Origin: Clostridiales bacterium UBA4080
GTDB taxonomy: Bacteria > Bacillota > Clostridia > Lachnospirales > Vallitaleaceae
Assembly (NCBI GenBank): GCA_002381865.1
Contig: DFYO01000060.1
Span: 1 to 5,951 of the forward strand
DNA: 5,951 bases
Direction: 5' to 3'
Below, one piece after another: positions 1 to 5,681 of this stretch. How positions within the stretch are numbered: the first letter of the stretch is position 1; each line of letters opens with the position of its first letter. Made by a program: the position numbers and the translations under genes. The notes beneath the pieces are model-generated. The model did no database searches and had not been told where the DNA came from. It was given only the letters and a program-made list of their open reading frames with translations.

Positions 1-107
1 TCCATGCAAGCAGGGAGCTTGGGGGGCATTGGTATGCTGAGCCCATTGGCTAGGACCACGACAGAAAGAGAATAAGGTGGACTATCCTACGAGAAGGAGA
101 AGCCATC

Positions 108-410
108 ATGAGGAAGCGGTTCGATGAGCAGTTCAAGGCAACGGTAGCCCTTGAATCAGTAAGAGAAGAGCATACGCTCCAGGAGTTAGCGGAGAAGTAC
201 CAGGTGCACCCAAATCAGATCAGCGCATGGAAGAAAAAGCTTTTAGAGCAATCTGCAACGATCTTCGAGAGAAAGAACAAGAAAGATGAGGAGTACGTTC
301 AGCTGAAGAAAGAGAAAGAGGAGCTGTTCCGCCAGCTTGGTGAGATGCAGTACCAGAACGAGTGGCTCAAAAAAAAGTACAGACAGCTGTACGGAAAAGA
401 TCCCGGCTGA
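108..410 (+). CDS. IS3-family transposase OrfA (helix-turn-helix subunit)
   Basis: This is a 100-residue protein of normal length for IS3 OrfA. Residues about 23-44 (LQELAEKYQVHPNQISAWKK) form the helix-turn-helix that binds the element's terminal repeats. Residues about 58-92 are rich in K, E, L and Q and form the leucine-zipper-like coiled coil used for oligomerisation. The ATG is preceded by AAGGAG eight bases upstream, a good ribosome site. The last codons cross an A8-G run (369-377) where ribosomes can slip to the -1 frame and make the OrfAB fusion, the active transposase in this family. OrfA alone usually acts as a repressor or architectural partner. This frame looks intact, unlike the downstream OrfB. 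Confidence 0.93.
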   Translation: MRKRFDEQFKATVALESVREEHTLQELAEKYQVHPNQISAWKKKLLEQSATIFERKNKKDEEYVQLKKEKEELFRQLGEMQYQNEWLKKKYRQLYGKDPG

Positions 411-1057
411 TTAAGCCAAAGGAGCCACGATTGTCCATTCGCATGCAATGCAGCTTGCTCAGTATTCCTCGCAGCGGCGTCTATTATCGCGCTCGTCCGC
501 GCAGAAAGCTCCATGAGCAGTATTATGAAGCAATCAGGCAGATAAGCGAAACAAAGCCGTTGTATGGCTATCGCAAAGTCGCGCTGGAACTGAAAGGACG
601 AATGCCAGCACTCACTGAAAAACAAGTCAGGCGCATCATGCAAAACTTGCATATAAAAGCATTCCATGCAAAGAGAAACACGAGTGTGAAACATCCGATG
701 AATCCTGTGTATCCCTACCTGCTTAACGACAAGGAAATTCGCTATCCGAACCAGGTGTGGTCGACTGACCGGACGTATATCAAACTGCCTGACGCTGGGT
801 ATGTGTATTTGACCGCCATACTGGATGTCTATAGCCGCAAGGTATTGTCCTGGCGCGTTTCGAACAGTATGGATTCACGGTTCTGCGAGGATGCATTGCA
901 GGAAGCCATTGCATGCTATGGAGCACCTGCCATATTCAATACGGACCAGGGAAGTCAGTTCACCTCGAATACCTTTACGCAGATTTTGCAGAATCATCAT
1001 ATCAGCATCAGTATGGATGGCCGTGGCAGATAGCGCGACAACGTAGCATTGGAAGCG
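362..1057 (+). pseudogene. IS3-family transposase OrfB (DDE integrase core), broken
   Basis: OrfB normally supplies the catalytic DDE domain as the C-terminal half of an OrfAB fusion, cutting and joining the IS ends. Numbering from the ATG at 362, residues about 35-100 match the HTH_21-type linker (SGVYYRAR, PLYGYRKV). The integrase core follows: first aspartate D136 (WSTDRTYI), second D195 (NTDQGSQFTS). At 1031-1033 an in-frame TAG interrupts the conserved MDGRGR-x-RDN stretch. Reading through it, the expected third acid, E (codon 1052-1054), lies exactly 35 residues after the second D, the family's DD(35)E spacing. A TGA at 1058-1060 follows, and the conserved tail normally containing FWRSLKYE is absent. 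Full OrfB proteins are roughly 270-290 residues; this frame has 223 before the first stop. The gene is non-functional by stop codon and truncation. Confidence 0.9.
369..392 (+). promoter_or_regulatory. Programmed -1 ribosomal frameshift site of the IS3 element
   Basis: A run of eight A followed by G (369-377) places the heptamer A-AAA-AAG in the OrfA reading frame, the classical slippery sequence of IS3-family elements. The hairpin GTACAG-ACAG-CTGTAC (377-382 with 387-392) begins at the last base of the run and could pause the ribosome. The spacing is shorter than usual for a stimulatory structure. Slipping back one base moves translation from OrfA into the OrfB frame. Confidence 0.75.
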
Positions 1058-1397
1058 TGAATGACCACCTTATTCGTTGCTCGTTTGTGGTCTTGATTTT
1101 TGGGCGCAGCATAGACCTTTCCGGGAATGGAGAAAACAAATCTCGTAGCCAGCTGTTTGATATTTATGGCGATTATGCTGATACTCTCTGGGAATTACCA
1201 TGAACCTGCCTGAGCAATAAGATGACCTTTGGCAAATTGTGGCAGATTTGAATGCTTATGCCGTTTTCTCCTAATATTATACACGAGATCTTATTGGCGA
1301 TTTAAGGCTGTCTATGTATTTTGATTTCAATTTTATATCGCCATTATTTTTTATTTTGCATTTTGTTTTACTTATGCGTTTTTCTGATGTAGAATAC
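1058..1397. other. Region without a supportable gene between the IS3 remnant and the cassette array
   Basis: No open frame here has a convincing start, ribosome site and recognisable protein. The longest open stretches are an extension of a shadow frame through OrfB ending at 1203 (+) and a reverse frame from about 1196 down to 1000 with no start codon. The composition changes from balanced (1058-1260) to very AT-rich (about 1300-1395). A 7-base inverted repeat TGGCGAT/ATCGCCA (1295-1301 and 1337-1343) lies in the AT-rich part. By position this region should contain the attI site of the integron, and the promoter at 1367-1395 supports that. No integrase gene is visible on either strand. Confidence 0.5.
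1367..1395 (+). promoter_or_regulatory. Candidate cassette promoter (Pc-like)
   Basis: TTTACT at 1367-1372 (four of six bases of the -35 consensus) lies exactly 17 bases upstream of TAGAAT at 1390-1395 (five of six of the -10 consensus), in AT-rich DNA. Transcription would start at about the first bases of cassette 1 and read all the cassettes in the same direction. This is the position expected for an integron's cassette promoter when it lies inside attI. The call rests on pattern only. Confidence 0.5.
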
Positions 1398-1404
1398 GTT
1401 AGGT
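1398..1404 (+). other. Core recombination site at the attI-like/first cassette junction
   Basis: GTTAGGT fits the integron core-site consensus GTTRRRY perfectly, with the crossover expected between G1398 and T1399. Unlike the other three core sites in the window, it has no GGTTAA-type L' arm before it and no upstream folded half-site. It is therefore probably the recombined attI site rather than the end of another attC. An alternative is that an attC was destroyed by rearrangement together with the IS3 element. Confidence 0.55.
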
Positions 1405-1418
1405 GGACGCTTCGCGCA
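1405..1418 (+). repeat. Conserved cassette-head motif, copy 1
   Basis: GGACGCTTCGCGCA directly follows the core site. Closely related sequences stand at the same place in cassettes 2 (2463-2476) and 3 (4493-4506), although the genes are unrelated. It lies outside the canonical attC limits, and its function is unknown. Confidence 0.6.
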
Positions 1419-1424
1419 GAGGTG
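1418..1424 (+). promoter_or_regulatory. Ribosome binding site that sets the start of the cassette 1 gene
   Basis: AGAGGTG lies eight bases before the ATG at 1433. It supports that start over the in-frame GTG at 1403, which lies inside the recombination core site and has no ribosome site in front of it. Confidence 0.7.
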
Positions 1425-1432
1425 AAATAATT

Positions 1433-2350
1433 ATGCCAGAATTTGAGAGTTCAGCCTTTCGCCAGATGATCAATATGCAGAAGGAAATACTTCAAATTAT
1501 AGTAAAAGACACTTTATTTCATGATCAAATTGCCAAGGCGTGTCAATCTGTAACCGAATATAATAAAAGCTTAATTGAATCAATGCAGCCAATATTTGAT
1601 CAACAAAATGCATTAGCTCAACAAATTTCATCATCGTTTATGCACTTCCCAAAATTTGAAATACCAGAAAGCTATATAACACAAGTAACAAAATTATCAG
1701 ATGAACTAAGAAATGCACTCAAATCGATTAGTATACCAAATTTTGAAGCTCTATCAAAAAGTATTAGTGAATTACCTACTGAAACAAAGGCAACTCTTCT
1801 TTTGCTTGGAGAAAATGGTTGGTATCTAGATTTGGATATGCCTTTACGGCAATTGCATGAAATTGAAAAAGAACTACTATCAAAAAATGTAGCTGATGTT
1901 GATAAGTTTTTGATAGATTATTATGAAGAAAATCTAGAATCAATCGAAACCAATATTTGCAAGCTTTATCCAAAACGGGCAGTAATAATTTCTAAGGCAT
2001 TTAGTGCCCACAGAAATGGTGATTACGAATTATCGGTACCAGTTTTTTTAGCTCAATCTGATGGAATATGTAAGGAGAAAATCAACTACTTTATCTTTAG
2101 AAAGAAAGACAGAAAACCAGAAGCAGCTCAATATGTTGAATCATTAGCAGCATATGATTTTCAAAGAGCATTAATGGCTCCTCTTACAGAAATATTGCCA
2201 ATCATGAAATCAGAGAAAGATAGAGGTGCTAGCTTTACCGAATTAAATAGACATATGGTACTGCATGGAGAATCATGTGACTATGGAACTAAATTATTTA
2301 GTTGCAAAGCAATATCTTTGCTAAACTACATTGCAAATGTATTGAAATAA
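1433..2350 (+). CDS. Hypothetical protein with C-terminal R-x4-H (HEPN-like) motif; possible abortive-infection effector
   Basis: This is a 305-residue soluble protein with no signal peptide or membrane segment. Residues 1-120 are helical and rich in Q, S and I, probably coiled coil. Residues about 126-215 hold a pattern I associate with a widespread unnamed family: GENGWYLD (126-133), AFSAHRNGDYELSVPVFLAQ (189-208), then SDGICKE. The C-terminus carries LNRHMVLHG with R273 and H278 spaced as R-x4-H, followed by DYG (283-285) and KAISLLNYI. R-x4-6-H is the catalytic signature of HEPN ribonucleases, common in toxins and abortive-infection proteins, and a helical C-terminal setting fits. A short motif can arise by chance, so the nuclease assignment is inferred. 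The gene is AT-rich compared with its flanks, fills its own cassette, and has no visible antitoxin partner. Confidence 0.8.
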   Translation: MPEFESSAFRQMINMQKEILQIIVKDTLFHDQIAKACQSVTEYNKSLIESMQPIFDQQNALAQQISSSFMHFPKFEIPESYITQVTKLSDELRNALKSISIPNFEALSKSISELPTETKATLLLLGENGWYLDLDMPLRQLHEIEKELLSKNVADVDKFLIDYYEENLESIETNICKLYPKRAVIISKAFSAHRNGDYELSVPVFLAQSDGICKEKINYFIFRKKDRKPEAAQYVESLAAYDFQRALMAPLTEILPIMKSEKDRGASFTELNRHMVLHGESCDYGTKLFSCKAISLLNYIANVLK

Positions 2351-2355
2351 GAGAC

Positions 2356-2462
2356 ATCGAACAACGTGTTCAACCTGACTCGGATATGTCACAATTCTTG
2401 CTATTGCTTCGCTCAGCAAGAATTGCGCCATATACGCCTCACAGGTTAACACAATGCTAGAT
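2356..2462 (+). other. attC recombination site of cassette 1
   Basis: The site has a full attC structure. R'' is ATCGAAC (2356-2362) and R' is GCTAGAT (2456-2462). L'' GTGTTcAACCTG (2366-2377) pairs with L' CAGGTTAACAC (2442-2452), leaving a single extrahelical C at 2371. This is a G on the bottom strand, the strand integrases recombine, where extrahelical bases set orientation. The central stem is an exact 11-base inverted repeat, CAATTCTTGCT (2392-2402) with AGCAAGAATTG (2415-2425). The R' triplet is GCT rather than the nearly invariant GTT, because these bases belong to the head of cassette 2. Confidence 0.88.
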
Positions 2463-2476
2463 TGACCCTTCGCGCA
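2463..2476 (+). repeat. Conserved cassette-head motif, copy 2
   Basis: TGACCCTTCGCGCA directly follows the core site and matches copy 1 at 12 of 14 positions. It forms most of the short leader before the gene at 2491. Confidence 0.6.
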
Positions 2477-2490
2477 AGAATAGGCTATGT

Positions 2491-4365
2491 ATGAAGAATT
2501 GTATAATTAATAATAATGATAAAGATTATGAAATAGCTAAACGAGATATAATTAACGAGGTTAAGTGTCAAAATGTGACCTTTTTTTGTGGAGCAGGATT
2601 TTCTAAAAAATCGGGTTTACCTTTAAGCTATGATATTATAAAAATATTAGCAAAATACTTAATATTGGCATTAGATAAGATAAATATTGCATCAGAGAAC
2701 GAAAAAGACGAAATCAGAAAAATTGTTTTAAGTACAAGGTTAGAAAAAATATTAGATGCAATAGTCCGATTTTTTGGAAATAGTGGACTGCAATTTATAT
2801 TCAAGTTTGATAGTGCTATCCCAAATGAGAATCATATATTTTTAGCAAATCTAGTAAATAAGGCCTTAATAAAAAATATTATTACGCTAAATTTTGATGT
2901 TTTGATTGAAAATAGCATTCTAGAAAGAAATAAAGGTTTTAAATGGTGTCTTCCATTAGCTAACTACGCGGAGAATATTGGGAATAATGAAGACACAATT
3001 CTAATAATAAAACCTCATGGTACAATTCCAATAAAATCCCAGAAATACTCAAATAATTTTTTAGCAGCAAATTTGCAATATTCAGGGGATAGACCACAAA
3101 ATGAAACAATTGTAGCTATAGAACAAGCATATAGTAATTCGAAATGCATATTGATCTCAGGATATAGTGATGATGATTGGGATATTTACCCAATATTGAT
3201 TAGCCAAAAATGGGAAAAGATTTATTGGATAGAATACAATGAAATTACAAAAGCTCAAGTACAACTACCAAACGAAAAAGTAATCAATTGGTTGAAAAAT
3301 AATAACTCATGGATAATAAGTGGAGATATAACTTACTTACTAAAAGATATAAATCAAGATCTAAATCTTATAGATGAAAATACTTATAAAAAATACTATA
3401 ATAATAAAGTACTTGAATTAATCGAAAAAGACATTAGCAGTATTATAAACAATAATATATATTCAAGTGTATTGGCAATAATTAGCTTAGCTGATGGCAG
3501 GAATAGTGCTTTATATGGTAAATTAATAAAAAGATTCGAAAATATAGATAGGAATGAATATGATATAAAGTTATATGAGAAATGGAAAAAGATGGAAGCA
3601 TGGTATTATCATGCGCATATGCATAGACCACAAGAAGCAATTAAGTTATACAAAGAAGTTATATCGCTAAATAGAATTGAAGCTAAGGACAATTTATTAG
3701 ATATATTATACGACTGCAAAACAATGTTTTATGAATATATTTCAACATTAAAACGCCCATATAAAAATTCAAATATTATTAAAAATCTTATAATGGTAAA
3801 ATTATGGAAAAGCAAGTTTGAAAAATATTATAAGATCGCATTACAACAAAAGAGTGATAATTGGGAAAGAAAAGAAGCAATTAAGCAAAAAGCACTAGTA
3901 AGCATTTATATTGGAGATCTATACCATAATTGGGGTTATCATTTGTTAATATTTGGGAATAGAGTAGTAAAGTTAGTAACTAGAAGTATTTTTAGAAAAA
4001 TAGCAGGATATTATGAAAAAACATTAAAAAGATATGTGATTATAGATTGGGAGTATCATTTTGCCAGGAAGATAGAAGCGAAACTAATTGCTGGAATAAA
4101 AATTAACAATAACGAAATAGAAAAAATTGAGCAAATACTAGAGATGCTAGAGGACACTTCACAAGATGGTTGTCAGGTATATACGCGAATGATTAAGAGC
4201 ATAATAAATAACGATTATCAAGAATACTTTAGCTTAAAAAATCTAATGCTTAACACTGAAAAAGTTGCAACACCAACTGGTATTATTAGATCAACATTGC
4301 TTGAAAGATATTTTTGGCCTTATAAAGTTAGTTTTAAACAAGCAAAGAAAATTGTATTTAAATAG
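2491..4365 (+). CDS. SIR2-family NADase-like defence protein with long helical C-terminal region
   Basis: SIR2-family domains bind NAD+; in many anti-phage proteins (ThsA, DSR and related types) they hydrolyse it to stop the infected cell. Residues about 15-285 hold the domain. GAGFSKKSGLP (34-44) is the nucleotide-binding loop, TLNFD (132-136) contains the conserved N134, KPHG (174-177) contains the candidate catalytic H176, and GYSDDDWDI (224-232) is the late NAD-site motif of the prokaryotic SIR2-like group. All key residues are present. No zinc-binding cysteine cluster of the deacetylase sirtuins is visible. Residues about 295-624 are helical, lysine- and asparagine-rich, with a TPR-like stretch at 361-394; they may sense the phage trigger. 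No membrane segment or signal peptide is seen. The start is preceded only by a weak AGG at 2482-2484, so translation may be low. The gene is very AT-rich and alone in its cassette. Confidence 0.88.
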   Translation: MKNCIINNNDKDYEIAKRDIINEVKCQNVTFFCGAGFSKKSGLPLSYDIIKILAKYLILALDKINIASENEKDEIRKIVLSTRLEKILDAIVRFFGNSGLQFIFKFDSAIPNENHIFLANLVNKALIKNIITLNFDVLIENSILERNKGFKWCLPLANYAENIGNNEDTILIIKPHGTIPIKSQKYSNNFLAANLQYSGDRPQNETIVAIEQAYSNSKCILISGYSDDDWDIYPILISQKWEKIYWIEYNEITKAQVQLPNEKVINWLKNNNSWIISGDITYLLKDINQDLNLIDENTYKKYYNNKVLELIEKDISSIINNNIYSSVLAIISLADGRNSALYGKLIKRFENIDRNEYDIKLYEKWKKMEAWYYHAHMHRPQEAIKLYKEVISLNRIEAKDNLLDILYDCKTMFYEYISTLKRPYKNSNIIKNLIMVKLWKSKFEKYYKIALQQKSDNWERKEAIKQKALVSIYIGDLYHNWGYHLLIFGNRVVKLVTRSIFRKIAGYYEKTLKRYVIIDWEYHFARKIEAKLIAGIKINNNEIEKIEQILEMLEDTSQDGCQVYTRMIKSIINNDYQEYFSLKNLMLNTEKVATPTGIIRSTLLERYFWPYKVSFKQAKKIVFK

Positions 4366-4366
4366 A

Positions 4367-4492
4367 ATCTAGCAAATGCTTCAACCTTATAAAGCCTTTT
4401 CTCGTGGTTTTTGCAAAACAACAATGCAAGAACCACGCCAATCCCTCGCTTTACTCAGGAACAGGTTTAAAGGTTAAGCGAAAATGTTAGCT
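4367..4492 (+). other. attC recombination site of cassette 2
   Basis: R'' is ATCTAGC (4367-4373) and R' is GTTAGCT (4486-4492). L'' GCTTcAACCT (4378-4387) pairs with L' AGGTTAAGC (4471-4479), with an extrahelical C at 4382. The central stem is CGTGGTTTTTGC (4403-4414) with GCAAGAACCACG (4426-4437), 11 of 12 bases paired. R'' has AGC instead of the usual AAC, matching the GCT at the head of the same cassette. The gene's stop codon ends one base before the site. Confidence 0.88.
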
Positions 4493-4506
4493 GGACGATT
4501 GGCGCA
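4493..4506 (+). repeat. Conserved cassette-head motif, copy 3
   Basis: GGACGATTGGCGCA directly follows the core site and matches copy 1 at 12 of 14 positions. The partial head of the next cassette (after 5674) keeps at most a few bases of this motif before the IS66-like sequence begins. Confidence 0.55.
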
Positions 4507-4541
4507 AAACAGATAATAATAAAATAATAAAAAAATTTTGT

Positions 4542-4547
4542 AGGAGA
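4542..4547 (+). promoter_or_regulatory. Strong ribosome binding site of the cassette 3 gene
   Basis: AGGAGA ends six bases before the ATG at 4554, in an AT-rich unstructured leader. It is the best ribosome site among the three cassette genes and settles the start. Confidence 0.8.
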
Positions 4548-4553
4548 AATTTA

Positions 4554-5519
4554 ATGGAAACATATTATGAAATATTAGGAGTACCAAAAGAAGCTACATC
4601 CGAGCAAATTAAGAATGCGTATAGAAATTTAGCTTTCAAATATCATCCAGACAAGAACCCAAATAATAAAAGTGCTGAAGATAAATTTAAAGCTATTAAT
4701 GAAGCATATTTTGTTCTATCTGATGAGGTTAGACGAAATAATTATGATCAAAATATAAATAAGGAAAATACTAAAAAAGAAAACTATTCAACTGATGATG
4801 CATTATATCAATTCATGAATACTATGTATGCTTACGCTACAGAAATGACAATGAATAACATTAAAAGTAAAGATATAGCTGAATTTTTAACATCAAAAGG
4901 TTGTCCGAATTATATAGCTCAATCAATAGCAATAAGCATAGAAAGCCAAAGAAAGTCAATGATTAGAAAAGAAGCAAGTAGATTATTTTTAAAATCGATA
5001 TTATCAATGGTTGGTGGTCTTATTTTTACAGCTATATCTTATAATATTGGAGGTAGTTTGTTTATTGTATTTTATGGTCTCATTATTTATGGTCTATGGA
5101 ATGGAATAAGGGCATTATATTATATTATTACTGGGAAAGTACCTAAAATTAAAACAAATAGAAATAAAAAAATTGATTCAAAAAAAAGCAGTAGTCATGG
5201 TTGGGCAACTTTTTGGATATCATTTTCGATTATTATAGCAGTCCTTTTTTTGATATTTGCAATATCTTCGAATATTGATTCTGTTAAAACTACTCAAAAT
5301 TCAACCAAAACAGTAGATAAATATTATTATGTTAAAGTATCACAAGATTTAAATATTCGTAATGGACCTGGAATTAATTATGATGTTATTGCATATTATT
5401 CTAAAGGATCGATAGCAACAGTAATTGATGAGTATAATGGATGGTTTAAAGTAAAATTCATAATGAAATCTAAAGAATATACTGGTTGGATAAATAAATA
5501 TTATACTAATAGGTATTGA
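4554..5519 (+). CDS. Membrane-anchored DnaJ-domain protein with C-terminal bacterial SH3 domain
   Basis: This is a 321-residue multidomain protein. Residues 3-66 are a complete J domain (YYEILGV, HPDKN with H31-P32-D33, then FKAINEAYFVLSDEVRR); the HPD tripeptide is what stimulates the ATPase of DnaK-type Hsp70. No G/F-rich linker, zinc centre or DnaJ C-terminal substrate domain follows, so it is a class III J protein that recruits Hsp70 to a particular place. Membrane segments lie at about 146-164, 167-191 and 217-238. The lysine-rich loop at about 195-211 suggests topology with the J domain and this loop in the cytoplasm and the C-terminus outside. Residues about 257-321 form an SH3b domain (DLNIRNGPGINYDVIAYYSK, then GWFKVKF and GWINKYY), usually a peptidoglycan or peptide binder. 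The substrate is unknown. It is AT-rich and alone in its cassette. Confidence 0.88.
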   Translation: METYYEILGVPKEATSEQIKNAYRNLAFKYHPDKNPNNKSAEDKFKAINEAYFVLSDEVRRNNYDQNINKENTKKENYSTDDALYQFMNTMYAYATEMTMNNIKSKDIAEFLTSKGCPNYIAQSIAISIESQRKSMIRKEASRLFLKSILSMVGGLIFTAISYNIGGSLFIVFYGLIIYGLWNGIRALYYIITGKVPKIKTNRNKKIDSKKSSSHGWATFWISFSIIIAVLFLIFAISSNIDSVKTTQNSTKTVDKYYYVKVSQDLNIRNGPGINYDVIAYYSKGSIATVIDEYNGWFKVKFIMKSKEYTGWINKYYTNRY

Positions 5520-5547
5520 ACATCAACTAATAAATATAAAATATTTC

Positions 5548-5674
5548 AGTTAACAAATGCTTCAACTTGACTTGTCCTTTGTCACGGTTTGTGCTTCTCG
5601 CTTCGCTCACTCACGCACAAACCGCGCCAATCCGCTTCGCAGAACGGGCAGCGCAGGTTAAGCGTATGTTATCG
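5548..5674 (+). other. attC recombination site of cassette 3
   Basis: R'' is AGTTAAC (5548-5554) and R' is GTTATCG (5668-5674). L'' GCTTcAACTT (5559-5568) pairs with L' AGGTTAAGC (5655-5663), with one G-T pair and an extrahelical C at 5563. The central stem is an exact 10-base inverted repeat, CGGTTTGTGC (5585-5594) with GCACAAACCG (5615-5624). Its 20-base loop is made of CGCTTCGCTCAC-type sequence. The last R' bases, from the next cassette, deviate from GTTRRRY at the final two positions. Confidence 0.87.
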
Positions 5675-5681
5675 GTACGGG

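Larger units (their letters stand above)
108..1057 (+). mobile_element. IS3-family insertion sequence, truncated at its 3' end
   Basis: The element has the two-gene layout of the IS3 family: a helix-turn-helix OrfA overlapped in the -1 frame by an integrase-core OrfB, joined at an A8-G slippery run. Recognisable coding similarity stops about base 1057, just after the third catalytic acid, so the end of OrfB and presumably the right inverted repeat are missing. I could not define the left inverted repeat in bases 1-107; that stretch shows only the OrfA leader with an AAGGAG ribosome site at 94-99. The limits given are therefore those of coding similarity, not the true ends. The copy is unlikely to move by itself. 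It lies directly upstream of the integron array and may have removed or displaced the integrase side of it. Confidence 0.85.
1399..2456 (+). mobile_element. Integron gene cassette 1 (R-x4-H protein)
   Basis: The cassette runs from the first base after the crossover in GTTAGGT (1398) to the crossover in the core site of its own attC (G2456). It has the classical form: a short leader, one gene that fills nearly the whole cassette, and an attC starting five bases after the stop codon. Its first six bases joined to G2456 would give GTTAGGT in the excised circle, which pairs with its R'' ATCGAAC at five of seven positions. Confidence 0.8.
2457..4486 (+). mobile_element. Integron gene cassette 2 (SIR2-family protein)
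   Basis: About two kilobases long, this is large for a cassette. It runs from the crossover in GCTAGAT (G2456) to the crossover in GTTAGCT (G4486). In the excised circle its core site would be G plus CTAGAT. That is the exact reverse complement of its R'' ATCTAGC (4367-4373), and the match extends one further base. This confirms both boundaries. One gene fills it, with a leader of about 34 bases and one base between the stop codon and the attC. Confidence 0.85.
4487..5668 (+). mobile_element. Integron gene cassette 3 (J-domain/SH3b membrane protein)
   Basis: The cassette runs between the crossovers in GTTAGCT (G4486) and GTTATCG (G5668). In the excised circle its core site GTTAGCT would pair with its R'' AGTTAAC at six of seven positions, plus one G-T pair. 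It holds one gene, with a leader of about 60 AT-rich bases that carries a strong ribosome site, and 28 bases between the stop codon and the attC. Confidence 0.83.

Noticed and set aside
299..694. Open frame of 131 codons on the - strand
   Set aside because: It lies entirely antisense to OrfA/OrfB and reads as a cysteine- and serine-rich shadow protein.
1000..1198. Reverse-strand open stretch that could be an integrase end or other gene
   Set aside because: It has no start codon, no integrase motifs (no conserved R, HxxR or Y boxes), and its last part is antisense to OrfB.
913..1203. Open frame of 96 codons on the + strand
   Set aside because: Its first half is an out-of-frame reading of OrfB, and its second half matches nothing I recognise and has no start or ribosome site of its own.
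1403..1432. Upstream GTG start extending the cassette 1 protein by 10 residues
   Set aside because: The GTG is inside the recombination core site, has no ribosome site, and the ATG at 1433 has a well-placed AGAGGTG.
2392..2425. Rho-independent terminator after the cassette 1 gene
   Set aside because: The hairpin has no following T run and is fully explained as the central stem of attC1.
2462..2491. Internal promoter for the SIR2 gene, with TTGACC as a -35 box
   Set aside because: The only possible -10 at a workable distance (TATGTA) matches poorly and overlaps the start codon; TTGACC is part of the shared cassette head.
1433..4365. Cassette 1 and cassette 2 proteins as a two-gene toxin-antitoxin or defence operon
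   Set aside because: Each gene has its own attC and cassette boundaries, so they were captured separately; neither looks like a small antitoxin.
5585..5624. CRISPR or tRNA-like structure
   Set aside because: There is a single inverted repeat with no spacer array and no cloverleaf; it is the attC3 stem.
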